The notes beneath the pieces were generated by a model. That model saw nothing but the letters and a program-made list of their open reading frames with translations. It was not told the origin of the DNA and did not search any database. Made by a program: the position numbers and the translations under genes. From Aureivirga sp. CE67 (GTDB lineage Bacteria > Bacteroidota > Bacteroidia > Flavobacteriales > Flavobacteriaceae): a stretch of 64,000 nucleotides of DNA. Position 1 is the stretch's first letter, and each line of letters starts with the position of its first letter. The stretch is from positions 62,001-126,000 of the forward strand of contig NZ_JADOTV010000010.1 in NCBI RefSeq assembly GCF_015767245.1. The letters run 5' to 3'. Positions 29,139-37,294 of this stretch are shown here, one piece after another.

Positions 29139-29316
29139 GTTTTCGAAGCTTTCTTTTTAAAAATAAATAATAAAAGAAAAGACTTAGAAGTAGAACAGGG
29201 AAAATAACACAGAAAATAAAAAAGTTAGTTTCATAGTATGAAATCCCTAATAAATTGGAGATATTGATGATGAAATCAGTACAATAATTATATAGAAATT
29301 GAACTATTTTTTCCAT
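29131..29316 (-). CDS. Small membrane protein
   Basis: 61 residues with one clear membrane helix (about 31-50) and a basic tail RKLRKLN. It overlaps the end of the upstream gene by 13 bp and is probably translated with it. Nothing else identifies it. Confidence 0.5.
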   Translation of the reverse strand: MEKIVQFLYNYCTDFIINISNLLGISYYETNFFIFCVIFPVLLLSLFFYYLFLKRKLRKLN

Positions 29317-29678
29317 TCTTTGATTTTCTTTTTTAGGTTTAAAATCTTATAAAATAAAAAAATAAATAGTGCTGGGAATAGAATCACGAATAGAAAAAGA
29401 TTTGCAAAACGATAATTACCAGAAGACTTCAAAGTTTTGATTGTTCCAAAATATAGAGGGTCTGTAAATTGAAAATAATCTTTGAGTAGAGTAACATGAT
29501 TTTCTTTACAATGATCCGTATTATGATGACAAGCCCAAGAACATTGATTTTTTAATTTTTTAGAACTGTTTAATTTAGTTTCAGAAAAAGAATAATTATT
29601 ACTAAAACGAAAGTATTCATTGATTCCAATTATAAATAAAAAAGGAAAAAGAATCCAGAATAAAAATTTCCATTTCAT
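29304..29678 (-). CDS. Membrane protein with Cys/His-rich external loop
   Basis: 124 residues with two membrane helices (about 5-20 and 92-110). Between them, on the presumed periplasmic side, is a cysteine-histidine cluster CSWACHHNTDHCKENH, which could bind a metal or form disulfides. It lacks the CxxCH form of a heme c site. The family is not recognised. Paired with the 61-residue gene downstream. Confidence 0.6.
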   Translation of the reverse strand: MKWKFLFWILFPFLFIIGINEYFRFSNNYSFSETKLNSSKKLKNQCSWACHHNTDHCKENHVTLLKDYFQFTDPLYFGTIKTLKSSGNYRFANLFLFVILFPALFIFLFYKILNLKKKIKEWKK

Positions 29679-29710
29679 AGGTGATTTTTTAAAAGATAAA
29701 TTAGAATTTT

Positions 29711-29745
29711 AAAAAAAAGGTAACACAAAACATGTTACCTTTTTT
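29711..29745 (-). terminator. Terminator of the T9SS type B gene
   Basis: GGTAACA and TGTTACC arms around a 7-base loop, with A and T runs on the two sides. It lies directly after the stop at 29750 on the minus strand. Confidence 0.75.
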
Positions 29746-29749
29746 AGTT

Positions 29750-32467
29750 TTATTTACTCAAGAAAATCCAACCATTTCTTGGTTCCATATTATTTCTATT
29801 TAATTCTAAAACATAATAATAAGTTCCAGATGGGAGAGGAGCATCAGAGTTTTTTGCAGTTCCATCCCAGTTTTCAGTGTTTTTATCTCCTTCATAAACC
29901 AAAGTTCCATATCGATTATAAATATAGAGTTTAAAATCAGGGAAATAATTTTTTAAATCTTCAATTTCAAAACCTTCACTAGAGTTTGAGTTAAAAGAAT
30001 TTGGAACTTCAATATCCGGAATTTCACATTCTTTTACAATTAACTCTAATGTTGTCTTTGTTTCGCAATTTGTTTCAGAATTGAAAATTTTGATATATAA
30101 AATTTCAGGATTTGATTCATTAATATAAACTTCTGAAAGATTAATTGGATTTAAATTATTTAATAAATCTTCTTCAGAAGTATAAAAAGTAAGTTCGATA
30201 TTTTCATTATCAACTTCTTCTAAATAAGAATTTTTGAAAGCTTCCAAATCAAATTCCGAAATTTGATAAGAAGTTTCACATTGTTCAATATTATCTTTTG
30301 GCAAAATAATTTTAGCATAAACATTTAATGTAAAACTTGTTGTGTCTTTACACTGTTCTTCACCTTTTAAAATTTTGACATAAATAGTTTTCGAATTTTC
30401 TTCAATGGAATAATTATCCGTAATCTGAATTTGGTTTTCATCGTTTTCTAGATCATTTTCTGTTTCATAAAAACTAATAATTACAGTTTCAGAAGTAAAA
30501 GTTTCTAAAATTTGATTGTATACAACTTCTAAATCAAATTTGGCTAAATCATCTAAAGGTTTACAAACAAAAAGATCTTCGATATCTGGACTAAAATCAT
30601 TTTCAATTATAATTAATTCAAATGTTCCAGTAGAATTACAAAGAGAGACATTTTCTACAAAAACATAAATTGTTTGATTTTCACTTGTAGTATAATTATC
30701 AATATTTTCAATTTCGTTTTCTTGATTTTCTAAATCTTCTAAAGAAGTATAATATTGAATATTCGTAATTTGCTCGTTTGAATTTAAAATAAAATCTGAA
30801 ACTTCACTAAAATCAAAAACTGCGACATCCTCATTATTTCTACAAGACTCTAAATTTGGTAAATCATCTAGAATTGGTGAATCTAAAATTGTTACTTCTA
30901 TAGAAACAGAAAAGTTTTGAATTCCAATACCAACCTCAGCTGTAACAGTAAAAGTTCCAGTATCAGAGTAAATATGAGTAGTTTCTAAATCCGTAGAAAT
31001 ATTATTCGTACCAGAATCTGGATCTCCAAAATTCCAAACTACAGAATCTACATCTTCATTGTCAATATAAAAATGAGTTTCATCTCCCAAACAAAAGAAT
31101 TGAGCTTTTATTGTTGGCTCAAAAATAGATTGAATAAAAACAGGTAGACCCCATCTGGTTTTTACACTAGAATTTAAAGCTAAACCTTCTTCTATATAAT
31201 TTGCTGCCAAACCAGGTTCATTTGGAAACTCGATAAACGAAAGGTTTTTATAGGAATCAGTTACAGTTGTATGATATATTTTTCCATCGATAGCAATTTG
31301 TAAGGAACCTCTAGATCTCCTTTCAAAAGTTTGTAAAGAAAGGTCGTCATTGTAGGTTTTTTCATAAATATTTATTTTGGAAGCAGGAATGTCATTTGCG
31401 TTTAAATCGAATTGAGAAATAACTCCTAACTCAGAATAAAAACTAACAGCTTCACCATTATTATTCTCGAATTCTGTATAATAATCAATTTGTGCATAAG
31501 CATAATTTCCATTTGGCGAAAACTCCACTCCATAAGGAGATCCTTGATCATCATCACTTAATAAACTCAGCGGATTGGAAACAATGCCGGTTTCTTTATC
31601 AAAATCAAATAAATAAAGCAATCCTTTTTTGATTTCAGCAGCTATTCTAGGAGGATTAATATTGTTATAATCATTTGATAACGCAGGAAAATCTTCTATT
31701 TTATTGTTAGAATAAAAAGCAGAAATTAACTTAGTTCCTTGAAGATTAAATTTCATATATCCTCGCATATTTGTTACAGCAACATCATCATAATTTATTG
31801 TTGTGTTATCTAGAGGAGCTAAAATTAATTCTATATCAGGACCAACTTCCGAAGTAATTGGAGTTTCATTTACGCCACTAGAAGTAACTTTATATGCATA
31901 AAACTTATTTTCATAATGTGTCAATAACCAAAACCCTGTTCCATCTGAAGTTTTAGTTGCTGTCAATTTTTCAGAGCACTTATTTAACAATTGAATATTT
32001 TTTTCAGACTCAACAACACCGCCTAAACCAGCGTTTAAAGTCATGTCAATTGTAGAATATTTCAATCCAGTTGAAATTTCTTCAAAATCGGTATCATCTG
32101 TATGCACTGTGAAAATAAAATATTTGGTATCATCATTCGGATAAGGAACCACCATCCCTGAGCTAGTACTAGAATTTTCACCTCCAAGTTTGTCCTCGAT
32201 AGGAGTATCTATGGGAAACATAGATTCATGATTTTTATTCCAAACATCAATTCCATCAGAATAAAAAAGTAAATCACCTTCAGGAGTACAAATGGAAGTA
32301 CAACCTTCAAGAGTTTCCATTTCTCCAACAATAGGGGTTGGCGGGTTTGTATTAAAATCTAGTCCAGCATTTTCTCCAAAAAACCAGATACTAGATTCTT
32401 TTTGAGCAAAAACGGAAACAGTGAAAATAAAATAGAGTAAAAAGAGAGATGTAATTTTAATTTTCAT
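29750..32467 (-). CDS. Secreted beta-propeller/PKD protein with T9SS type B sorting domain
   Basis: 905 residues. A signal peptide (LFLLYFIFTVSVFAQ) precedes a propeller-like N-terminal region (about 25-440) beginning SIWFFGENAGLDFN, as in many flavobacterial surface proteins. A PKD-like domain follows (about 455-535, VVWNFGDPDSGT). Three tandem repeats of about 95 residues cover about 532-815, each with a FDL, a DLEN-type turn and two cysteines. The C-terminus is a gliding-motility-associated T9SS type B domain (NYFPDFKLYIYNRYG, NWDGT, PSGTYYYVLEL). The protein is probably surface-exposed or released; its role may be adhesion, but no substrate can be inferred. Confidence 0.88.
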   Translation of the reverse strand: MKIKITSLFLLYFIFTVSVFAQKESSIWFFGENAGLDFNTNPPTPIVGEMETLEGCTSICTPEGDLLFYSDGIDVWNKNHESMFPIDTPIEDKLGGENSSTSSGMVVPYPNDDTKYFIFTVHTDDTDFEEISTGLKYSTIDMTLNAGLGGVVESEKNIQLLNKCSEKLTATKTSDGTGFWLLTHYENKFYAYKVTSSGVNETPITSEVGPDIELILAPLDNTTINYDDVAVTNMRGYMKFNLQGTKLISAFYSNNKIEDFPALSNDYNNINPPRIAAEIKKGLLYLFDFDKETGIVSNPLSLLSDDDQGSPYGVEFSPNGNYAYAQIDYYTEFENNNGEAVSFYSELGVISQFDLNANDIPASKINIYEKTYNDDLSLQTFERRSRGSLQIAIDGKIYHTTVTDSYKNLSFIEFPNEPGLAANYIEEGLALNSSVKTRWGLPVFIQSIFEPTIKAQFFCLGDETHFYIDNEDVDSVVWNFGDPDSGTNNISTDLETTHIYSDTGTFTVTAEVGIGIQNFSVSIEVTILDSPILDDLPNLESCRNNEDVAVFDFSEVSDFILNSNEQITNIQYYTSLEDLENQENEIENIDNYTTSENQTIYVFVENVSLCNSTGTFELIIIENDFSPDIEDLFVCKPLDDLAKFDLEVVYNQILETFTSETVIISFYETENDLENDENQIQITDNYSIEENSKTIYVKILKGEEQCKDTTSFTLNVYAKIILPKDNIEQCETSYQISEFDLEAFKNSYLEEVDNENIELTFYTSEEDLLNNLNPINLSEVYINESNPEILYIKIFNSETNCETKTTLELIVKECEIPDIEVPNSFNSNSSEGFEIEDLKNYFPDFKLYIYNRYGTLVYEGDKNTENWDGTAKNSDAPLPSGTYYYVLELNRNNMEPRNGWIFLSK

Positions 32468-32597
32468 TAATAAATGTTTTATAGATGTTTAGGACTAAAT
32501 GTAATGAAAATTATAAATTTTAATAAAAAATATTTGATGAATATTGTATTTTGCGAAAAATAGCATACAATCTTGTGTTAAATAAAGTGAAAAAACT

Positions 32598-33677
32598 ATG
32601 AAAATTATAAAAAGAATCCTTTTAGGAATAATTCTAATTCCAATACTTTATGGTTTAATTTCAATTATTTCAACATATATAACTATAAATCCTCAACAAG
32701 AAGAATCAAAAGAGAAGTATATTTTTCTTACAACAAATGGTGTGCATTTAGATATTGTTTTGCCAGTTTCTGAAATGAGTCCAAATTTAAGAGATGGTTT
32801 GCATTTTTCAAATAATTCTAAATTTATTGCATTTGGTTGGGGAGATAAAGATTTCTATTTAAACACGCCATCTTGGGAAGATTTGACTTTCAAAAATGCG
32901 ATGAAAGCTCTTTTTTATAAAAGTGAAACTTTGATGCATCTTACAGAATTTTATAGACAAGAATCAGATTGGGTTAAAATTGAAATTTCGGATGCGCAAT
33001 TGAAAAAAATGAATACCTATTTAGAAAATTCATTTCAAAGAGAAAATAGTGAAAAAGTTCTATTGAAAGGAAAAGGTTATAGTTATGATGATCAGTTTTA
33101 TAAAGCAAATGGAAGTTATTCTTGTTTTAAAACTTGTAATTCTTGGGTAAACTCTGCTTTCAAATATTCGGATTTAAAACATTGTTTTTGGACACCGTAT
33201 AGTTTTCGTTTGATGGATTTGTATTCGCAAGAAACAATTATAAGTTGGGATCCGAGATTTCCAAATGAAAATATTAGACGAGAACCTATCTTAAAAAAAG
33301 GATTTGAAGGAATAATATTCGATGATGGTTATTGTATTTATCAAAAACGAAAAAAAGATTCTTTCCTTGACTTTTCTTTTTCCTATTATGATGATTGTCA
33401 AATAGCAGTTAGCCAATTATTAGGTTTTAAAATCCGAAACATAGAAGAAACTGAAAAGGGTATAGAAAATCCATTTACTTTAAGAAAAAATGATAGTCTT
33501 AAAATTCAGACTATTTTGGAAAAGTTCGAAATGAGGAAAACTTCAGATATATTGAAACAATATCCTAATTCATTTTATTTTTATGTTGAATATTACTCAA
33601 AAATATTCAAATGGGAAATTTCTAAAGGTTTTGGAGAGGATGTTCTTTATCTTAAAAATTCACAACATTTCTTTTAA
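32598..33677 (+). CDS. DUF2459 (TIGR02117-like) protein with extra C-terminal region
   Basis: An N-terminal membrane helix (about 5-28) is followed by the DUF2459 region: TNGVHLDIVLP, FIAFGWGDKDFYLNTPSW and the cysteine-containing SYSCFKTCNSWVNSAFK. Members are usually about 220 residues; this one has 359. Residues from about 225 contain a different sequence (RKKDSFLDFSFSYYDDCQ) that I do not recognise. DUF2459 function is unsettled. It is divergent from the T9SS type B gene. Confidence 0.72.
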   Translation: MKIIKRILLGIILIPILYGLISIISTYITINPQQEESKEKYIFLTTNGVHLDIVLPVSEMSPNLRDGLHFSNNSKFIAFGWGDKDFYLNTPSWEDLTFKNAMKALFYKSETLMHLTEFYRQESDWVKIEISDAQLKKMNTYLENSFQRENSEKVLLKGKGYSYDDQFYKANGSYSCFKTCNSWVNSAFKYSDLKHCFWTPYSFRLMDLYSQETIISWDPRFPNENIRREPILKKGFEGIIFDDGYCIYQKRKKDSFLDFSFSYYDDCQIAVSQLLGFKIRNIEETEKGIENPFTLRKNDSLKIQTILEKFEMRKTSDILKQYPNSFYFYVEYYSKIFKWEISKGFGEDVLYLKNSQHFF

Positions 33678-33734
33678 GTTAAAATAGTATAAGTTTTAGT
33701 TAGAGGCGTATCAGTTTTCAATTTTTCAATGCTT

Positions 33735-33742
33735 TATATTTG
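33735..33742 (+). promoter_or_regulatory. Candidate -7 box
   Basis: TATATTTG matches TAnnTTTG 20 bases before the ATG of the lipoprotein gene at 33762. No clear TTG -33 element was seen. Confidence 0.35.
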
Positions 33743-33761
33743 ATTTATAAAATTATAAATA

Positions 33762-34283
33762 ATGAAAAAGCTATTAGTAATAATTTTTGCATGTTCTTTA
33801 GGTTCATGTTTAAGTTTAGAAGAAAAGAAAGAAAAAGCAGAGAAAGAAGGAAATTCTATTGTCTCTATCAAATCGAAATTAATTAAAGGAGCAGGAGATG
33901 CTCTGAAGAGCGATGGGAAAGAAGCTGCAGAATCGGCAAGTGAAGGATTAGGAGAAGTTATCAAAGGAACAAGTTCAGGTTTTGATAAAAGTTTAGCCCG
34001 AGTAAATGTGAAATCGGATTCGACATTTTCTAAAGTTTTTGAAATTGGAAGAACGGCAATGAATGTAGAAAAAGATACTTCAAAAATTGTAGTTTATCTT
34101 ATTGCGAATAAAGATTTTAATGGTAAAGTAAAGTTGAAAGCTTTTGATAACATGGAGAAAGAAATGGGAAGAAAAACCATGCCTGTAAATATGAAAGAAG
34201 ATGATGCGGAATATTTTGATTTCATTTTTGATAAAAGAACTCCTCTATCACAAGTTGAATATTATGAAATTGAATTAAAATAA
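33762..34283 (+). CDS. Lipoprotein of unknown function
   Basis: The signal peptide ends in a lipobox LGSC (Cys at about residue 16). The next 60 residues are a charged, probably helical stretch (KKEKAEKEGN, SASEGLGEVIKG). The C-terminal half is beta-like (TSKIVVYLIANKDFNGKVKLKAFDN). No known domain was recognised. It is transcribed alone, with a strong terminator after it. Confidence 0.65.
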   Translation: MKKLLVIIFACSLGSCLSLEEKKEKAEKEGNSIVSIKSKLIKGAGDALKSDGKEAAESASEGLGEVIKGTSSGFDKSLARVNVKSDSTFSKVFEIGRTAMNVEKDTSKIVVYLIANKDFNGKVKLKAFDNMEKEMGRKTMPVNMKEDDAEYFDFIFDKRTPLSQVEYYEIELK

Positions 34284-34318
34284 ACTTACATCTAATATAC
34301 TTTGTTTATTCTAATAAG

Positions 34319-34347
34319 CCAGAAACAATAATGTTTCTGGTTTTTTT
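34319..34347 (+). terminator. Terminator after the lipoprotein gene
   Basis: CCAGAAAC and GTTTCTGG arms around AATAAT, followed by seven T. Confidence 0.85.
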
Positions 34348-34360
34348 ATTTTCAATACTC

Positions 34361-34368
34361 TACTTTTG
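34361..34368 (+). promoter_or_regulatory. Candidate -7 box for the Crp-like regulator
   Basis: TACTTTTG matches TAnnTTTG 25 bases before the ATG at 34393; the -33 element is not evident. Confidence 0.35.
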
Positions 34369-34392
34369 AAAACATTTACTTAATTTAAAAGG

Positions 34393-34947
34393 ATGAAAGA
34401 ATTTAAACACGAATTTCCAAAGGAAATCATTGAAGAACTGAAACAGATTGGAACTCCAAGACAATTAAAAAGTCATGAGGTTTTGATAAATAATGGAGAA
34501 AAAGTCAATAAACTATATTTGATTTTAGAAGGAGGAATGATTTTACTTTTTATTCATCCGAAAACTGGAAAAGAAAAAGCAATCAATTTTTTTATTCCAA
34601 CATTTCATCCTTTAGCTACAATTGCAGATTCTTTTTATTATGGAAATCAATCAATTTATCAATTGAGAACTTTTACAAATACTTCTGTAATTGAAATTGA
34701 TAAAGCAGATTTTGATAAATATTTAGAAGAATCAGAAGGAGGAAAATTTATTTATGATTTTGGTTTAAAATCTTTACTTCAAAAAAATACAATAAGAACT
34801 TTACTTACAAATTTAACAAGTGAGGAAATGTTGATTTATTTAAAAGATCATTTCCCACAAATTCTGCAAAATGTACCATCGAAATATGTTGCAGATTTCC
34901 TTGGAATTACTCCGCAATGGTTGAGTAAATTGAAGCATAAAATCTGA
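34393..34947 (+). CDS. Crp/Fnr-family transcriptional regulator
   Basis: 184 residues. The N-terminal cyclic-nucleotide-binding fold shows LILEGGMILLFIHPKTGKEKAINFF and a jelly-roll pattern. The C-terminal helix-turn-helix is VPSKYVADFLGITPQWLSKLK. The cysteines used by Fnr for an iron-sulfur cluster are absent. The effector is unknown. It lies 65 bp before an SDR gene and 35919-36578, which may be its targets or share its transcript. Confidence 0.85.
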   Translation: MKEFKHEFPKEIIEELKQIGTPRQLKSHEVLINNGEKVNKLYLILEGGMILLFIHPKTGKEKAINFFIPTFHPLATIADSFYYGNQSIYQLRTFTNTSVIEIDKADFDKYLEESEGGKFIYDFGLKSLLQKNTIRTLLTNLTSEEMLIYLKDHFPQILQNVPSKYVADFLGITPQWLSKLKHKI

Positions 34948-35012
34948 TTTCTGAAATTAGTTTCAGAATTAGTAGTAACTTAATGTAGAACTTTGCCAAA
35001 AAATAATTCACG

Positions 35013-35915
35013 ATGCAAAATAAAAATTGGGATACTACGAAAATGCCTAGTCAAAAAGGTAAAAATGTCATTATTACTGGTGGAAATGCAGGATTAGGTT
35101 TTCAGATGAGTTTAGAATTAGCCAAAAAAGGAGCTAATGTTGTGATTGCTTGTAGAAGTAAGGAAAAAGGATGGAATGCTGTGGAGAGAATTCAGAAAGA
35201 ATTACAAAATTCGGATGCTAAACTGGATGTAATTCCTATGGATTTGACAGATTTCAATTCGATTGAAAACTTTGCAAAGGAATACAAAGCTAAATACGAT
35301 ACTTTAGATATTTTAATCAATAATGCTGGGGTTGTAAACTTGATTGAAAAAGGAACAACAGCTTCTGGTTTAGAAATGCATATGACTACAAATCATTATG
35401 GGCATTTTGCACTTACAGGAAGGTTGTTTCCTTTGATTAAAAAAACAAAAAATGCTCGTGTTGTTACGATGAGTAGCGGTGGTTATCGTTGGGGAGTTAT
35501 TGATTTTGATGATTTAAATTGGGATAAACGTCCTTATGATCGTGTGAAATCCTATGGAGATAGTAAGCTTGCCAACATGATTTTCATGCGAAGTTTACAA
35601 TTGAAATTTGAAAAAGAAAATATTTCAGCTATTTCAGTTGCAGCTCACCCAGGATTATCTGCTACGGAAAGACAACAAACAATAGGAATAGGAGGTAAGT
35701 TAACTAAAATATTAGCACAACCAGTTTATAAAGGAGCTTTGCCAGCTTTGAGAGCAGCAACAGATCCAGAAGTAAAAGGAATGGAGTTTTATGGACCAAG
35801 ATTTGGAATGTTTGGTTATCCGAAATTAGTAAAAATCAAACCGATGGTTTTTGATGATGCTGTAGCAGAAAGACTTTGGAAAGTTTCGGAAGAAGTAACA
35901 AATGTAAAGTTTTAA
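35013..35915 (+). CDS. Short-chain dehydrogenase/reductase, retinol-dehydrogenase-like
   Basis: 300 residues. The NAD(P)-binding TGGNAGLG, the ACRSKEKG segment that suggests NADP preference, NNAGVV, the catalytic serine region MSSGGYRWG and the YGDSKLANM active site (Tyr and Lys) are all present. The length and N-terminus fit the RDH/WWOX-like branch of SDRs. The substrate is unknown. It is followed after 3 bases by another Rossmann gene. Confidence 0.9.
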   Translation: MQNKNWDTTKMPSQKGKNVIITGGNAGLGFQMSLELAKKGANVVIACRSKEKGWNAVERIQKELQNSDAKLDVIPMDLTDFNSIENFAKEYKAKYDTLDILINNAGVVNLIEKGTTASGLEMHMTTNHYGHFALTGRLFPLIKKTKNARVVTMSSGGYRWGVIDFDDLNWDKRPYDRVKSYGDSKLANMIFMRSLQLKFEKENISAISVAAHPGLSATERQQTIGIGGKLTKILAQPVYKGALPALRAATDPEVKGMEFYGPRFGMFGYPKLVKIKPMVFDDAVAERLWKVSEEVTNVKF

Positions 35916-35918
35916 GTT

Positions 35919-36578
35919 ATGGAATTTAGAGCAGTTGTTATTGGTGCGACAGGTTTGGTAGGAAGTTTTTTAGTGAAAAAATTGATTGCCGATGAAAATT
36001 GTGTGGAGTTACGTTTGATCGTTCGAAGAAAAACAAAATTTGAACACCCGAAAGTAAAAGAAATACAGATTGATTTTGATAATTATCAAGATTATGTGAA
36101 AAATATAAAAGGAGATGTTCTTTTCTCGTGTTTGGGGACTACAAGAAAACAAGCAGGATCGAAAGCAAACCAAATCAAAGTAGATTATACTTATCAATAC
36201 TATGCGGCGAAAAGTGCAAAACAAAATGGTATAAAAACTTATGCTTTGGTTTCATCTCCTTATCAAGATGTGACTTCTTCGAATTATTACAGAAAAATGA
36301 AAGCAGATTTGGAAGTTTCTGTAAGAGAATTAGATTTTGAACAAACAATTATTTTAAGACCAAATGGAATTGTTGGAAAACGAGAAATAGAGCGAAAATG
36401 GGAGGGAGCTGCAAGTAAAGTTTTTGATTTTCTTGGTTTAATAATTCCTCCATTACGAAAATTAAAATCTATAAAGGGAGAGAAAATAGCTGAAATTCTT
36501 TGGAAATTGTATCATAAAATTCAGAATAAAGAAAAAGAATTGATTATTCTAAGTAGAAATGAATTGTTAACTGTTTAA
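35919..36578 (+). CDS. NAD(P)-binding Rossmann protein, HTATIP2/TIP30-like
   Basis: 219 residues beginning VVIGATGLVGSFLVKKL, an atypical-SDR dinucleotide-binding start. DVLFSCLGTTRKQAGS and YALVSSPY match the TIP30/HTATIP2-like branch. It lacks the classical YxxxK order, so catalytic activity is uncertain. Three bases after the SDR, so one transcript is likely. Confidence 0.8.
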   Translation: MEFRAVVIGATGLVGSFLVKKLIADENCVELRLIVRRKTKFEHPKVKEIQIDFDNYQDYVKNIKGDVLFSCLGTTRKQAGSKANQIKVDYTYQYYAAKSAKQNGIKTYALVSSPYQDVTSSNYYRKMKADLEVSVRELDFEQTIILRPNGIVGKREIERKWEGAASKVFDFLGLIIPPLRKLKSIKGEKIAEILWKLYHKIQNKEKELIILSRNELLTV

Positions 36579-36611
36579 TATCTTTTGATACTATACTCTT
36601 TATATGCATAG

Positions 36612-36655
36612 CGGAATTGAAATTATCTTTTTAGATTTTTCATTCCGTTTTTTTA
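36612..36655 (+). terminator. Terminator after the Rossmann gene pair
   Basis: CGGAAT and ATTCCG arms with extra pairing near the stem and a 7-base T run. Confidence 0.65.
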
Positions 36656-36656
36656 T

Positions 36657-36686
36657 TTGTTATGCATGAATAAAAAACTATATTTG
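36657..36686 (+). promoter_or_regulatory. Bacteroidota promoter, full consensus
   Basis: TTG (36657-36659), a 19-base spacer and TATATTTG (36679-36686) give a complete match to TTG-N19-TAnnTTTG. It serves the gene whose ATG is at 36706 or 36715. Confidence 0.6.
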
Positions 36687-36705
36687 ATAAATTATTAATT
36701 TTAAA

Positions 36706-37272
36706 ATGATTGCTATGAATTTTAAAAAGAATATTCAGTTAGTTTTTTTGTTTTTACCCTTTTTTCTTTTTGCTCAAACTTTTGAAGGTGATGATGTAAT
36801 TATTCTTTCAGATGAATCAAATAATCAAAAATCAAAATCTAAGAAAAATAGATTTTTAAATGATTTTTGGAATAAAAGAAAAGGTATTAGATTCTCTGGA
36901 GGGAAAAATGATAATTTAGAAACTGAAGCAACATTTTTTATTACATCCTATCCTTATACAGAAGAAGGTTTTGGAGCAATGGTAACAAGATATCAAAATA
37001 TTGGAGCTGGTTTAGAATACCTTAGAGTTGATGGGGAAAATGTATTTGGTACTAAATTATCCTATGAAAATCATTTTTTTCTTTTTTCTGGGCAAATTGG
37101 AGCAGATTTTCTTTTTTCAGATGATTCTCATCAATTTCGTTTAATGCCTAAAATAGGTTTATCAGCATTTGGAACTTTGACTTTATATTATGGTTGGAAT
37201 TTTGATTTAATAAAACATAGTAAACTACAAACACAAAATCATTTAATTTCTTTACAGCTAAATATTATGTAA
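36706..37272 (+). CDS. Exported, possibly outer-membrane beta-rich protein
   Basis: A signal peptide (FLFLPFFLFAQ) precedes an acidic segment and a C-terminal half with alternating aromatic and polar residues, as in small beta barrels (FGAMVTRYQNIGAGLEYLRV, FLFSGQIGADFLF). No family is recognised. The true start may be the second ATG (36715, MNFKKN). A helical-repeat gene follows after 22 bases. Confidence 0.55.
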   Translation: MIAMNFKKNIQLVFLFLPFFLFAQTFEGDDVIILSDESNNQKSKSKKNRFLNDFWNKRKGIRFSGGKNDNLETEATFFITSYPYTEEGFGAMVTRYQNIGAGLEYLRVDGENVFGTKLSYENHFFLFSGQIGADFLFSDDSHQFRLMPKIGLSAFGTLTLYYGWNFDLIKHSKLQTQNHLISLQLNIM

Positions 37273-37294
37273 TAAATTTGAATTAAAATTAGAA

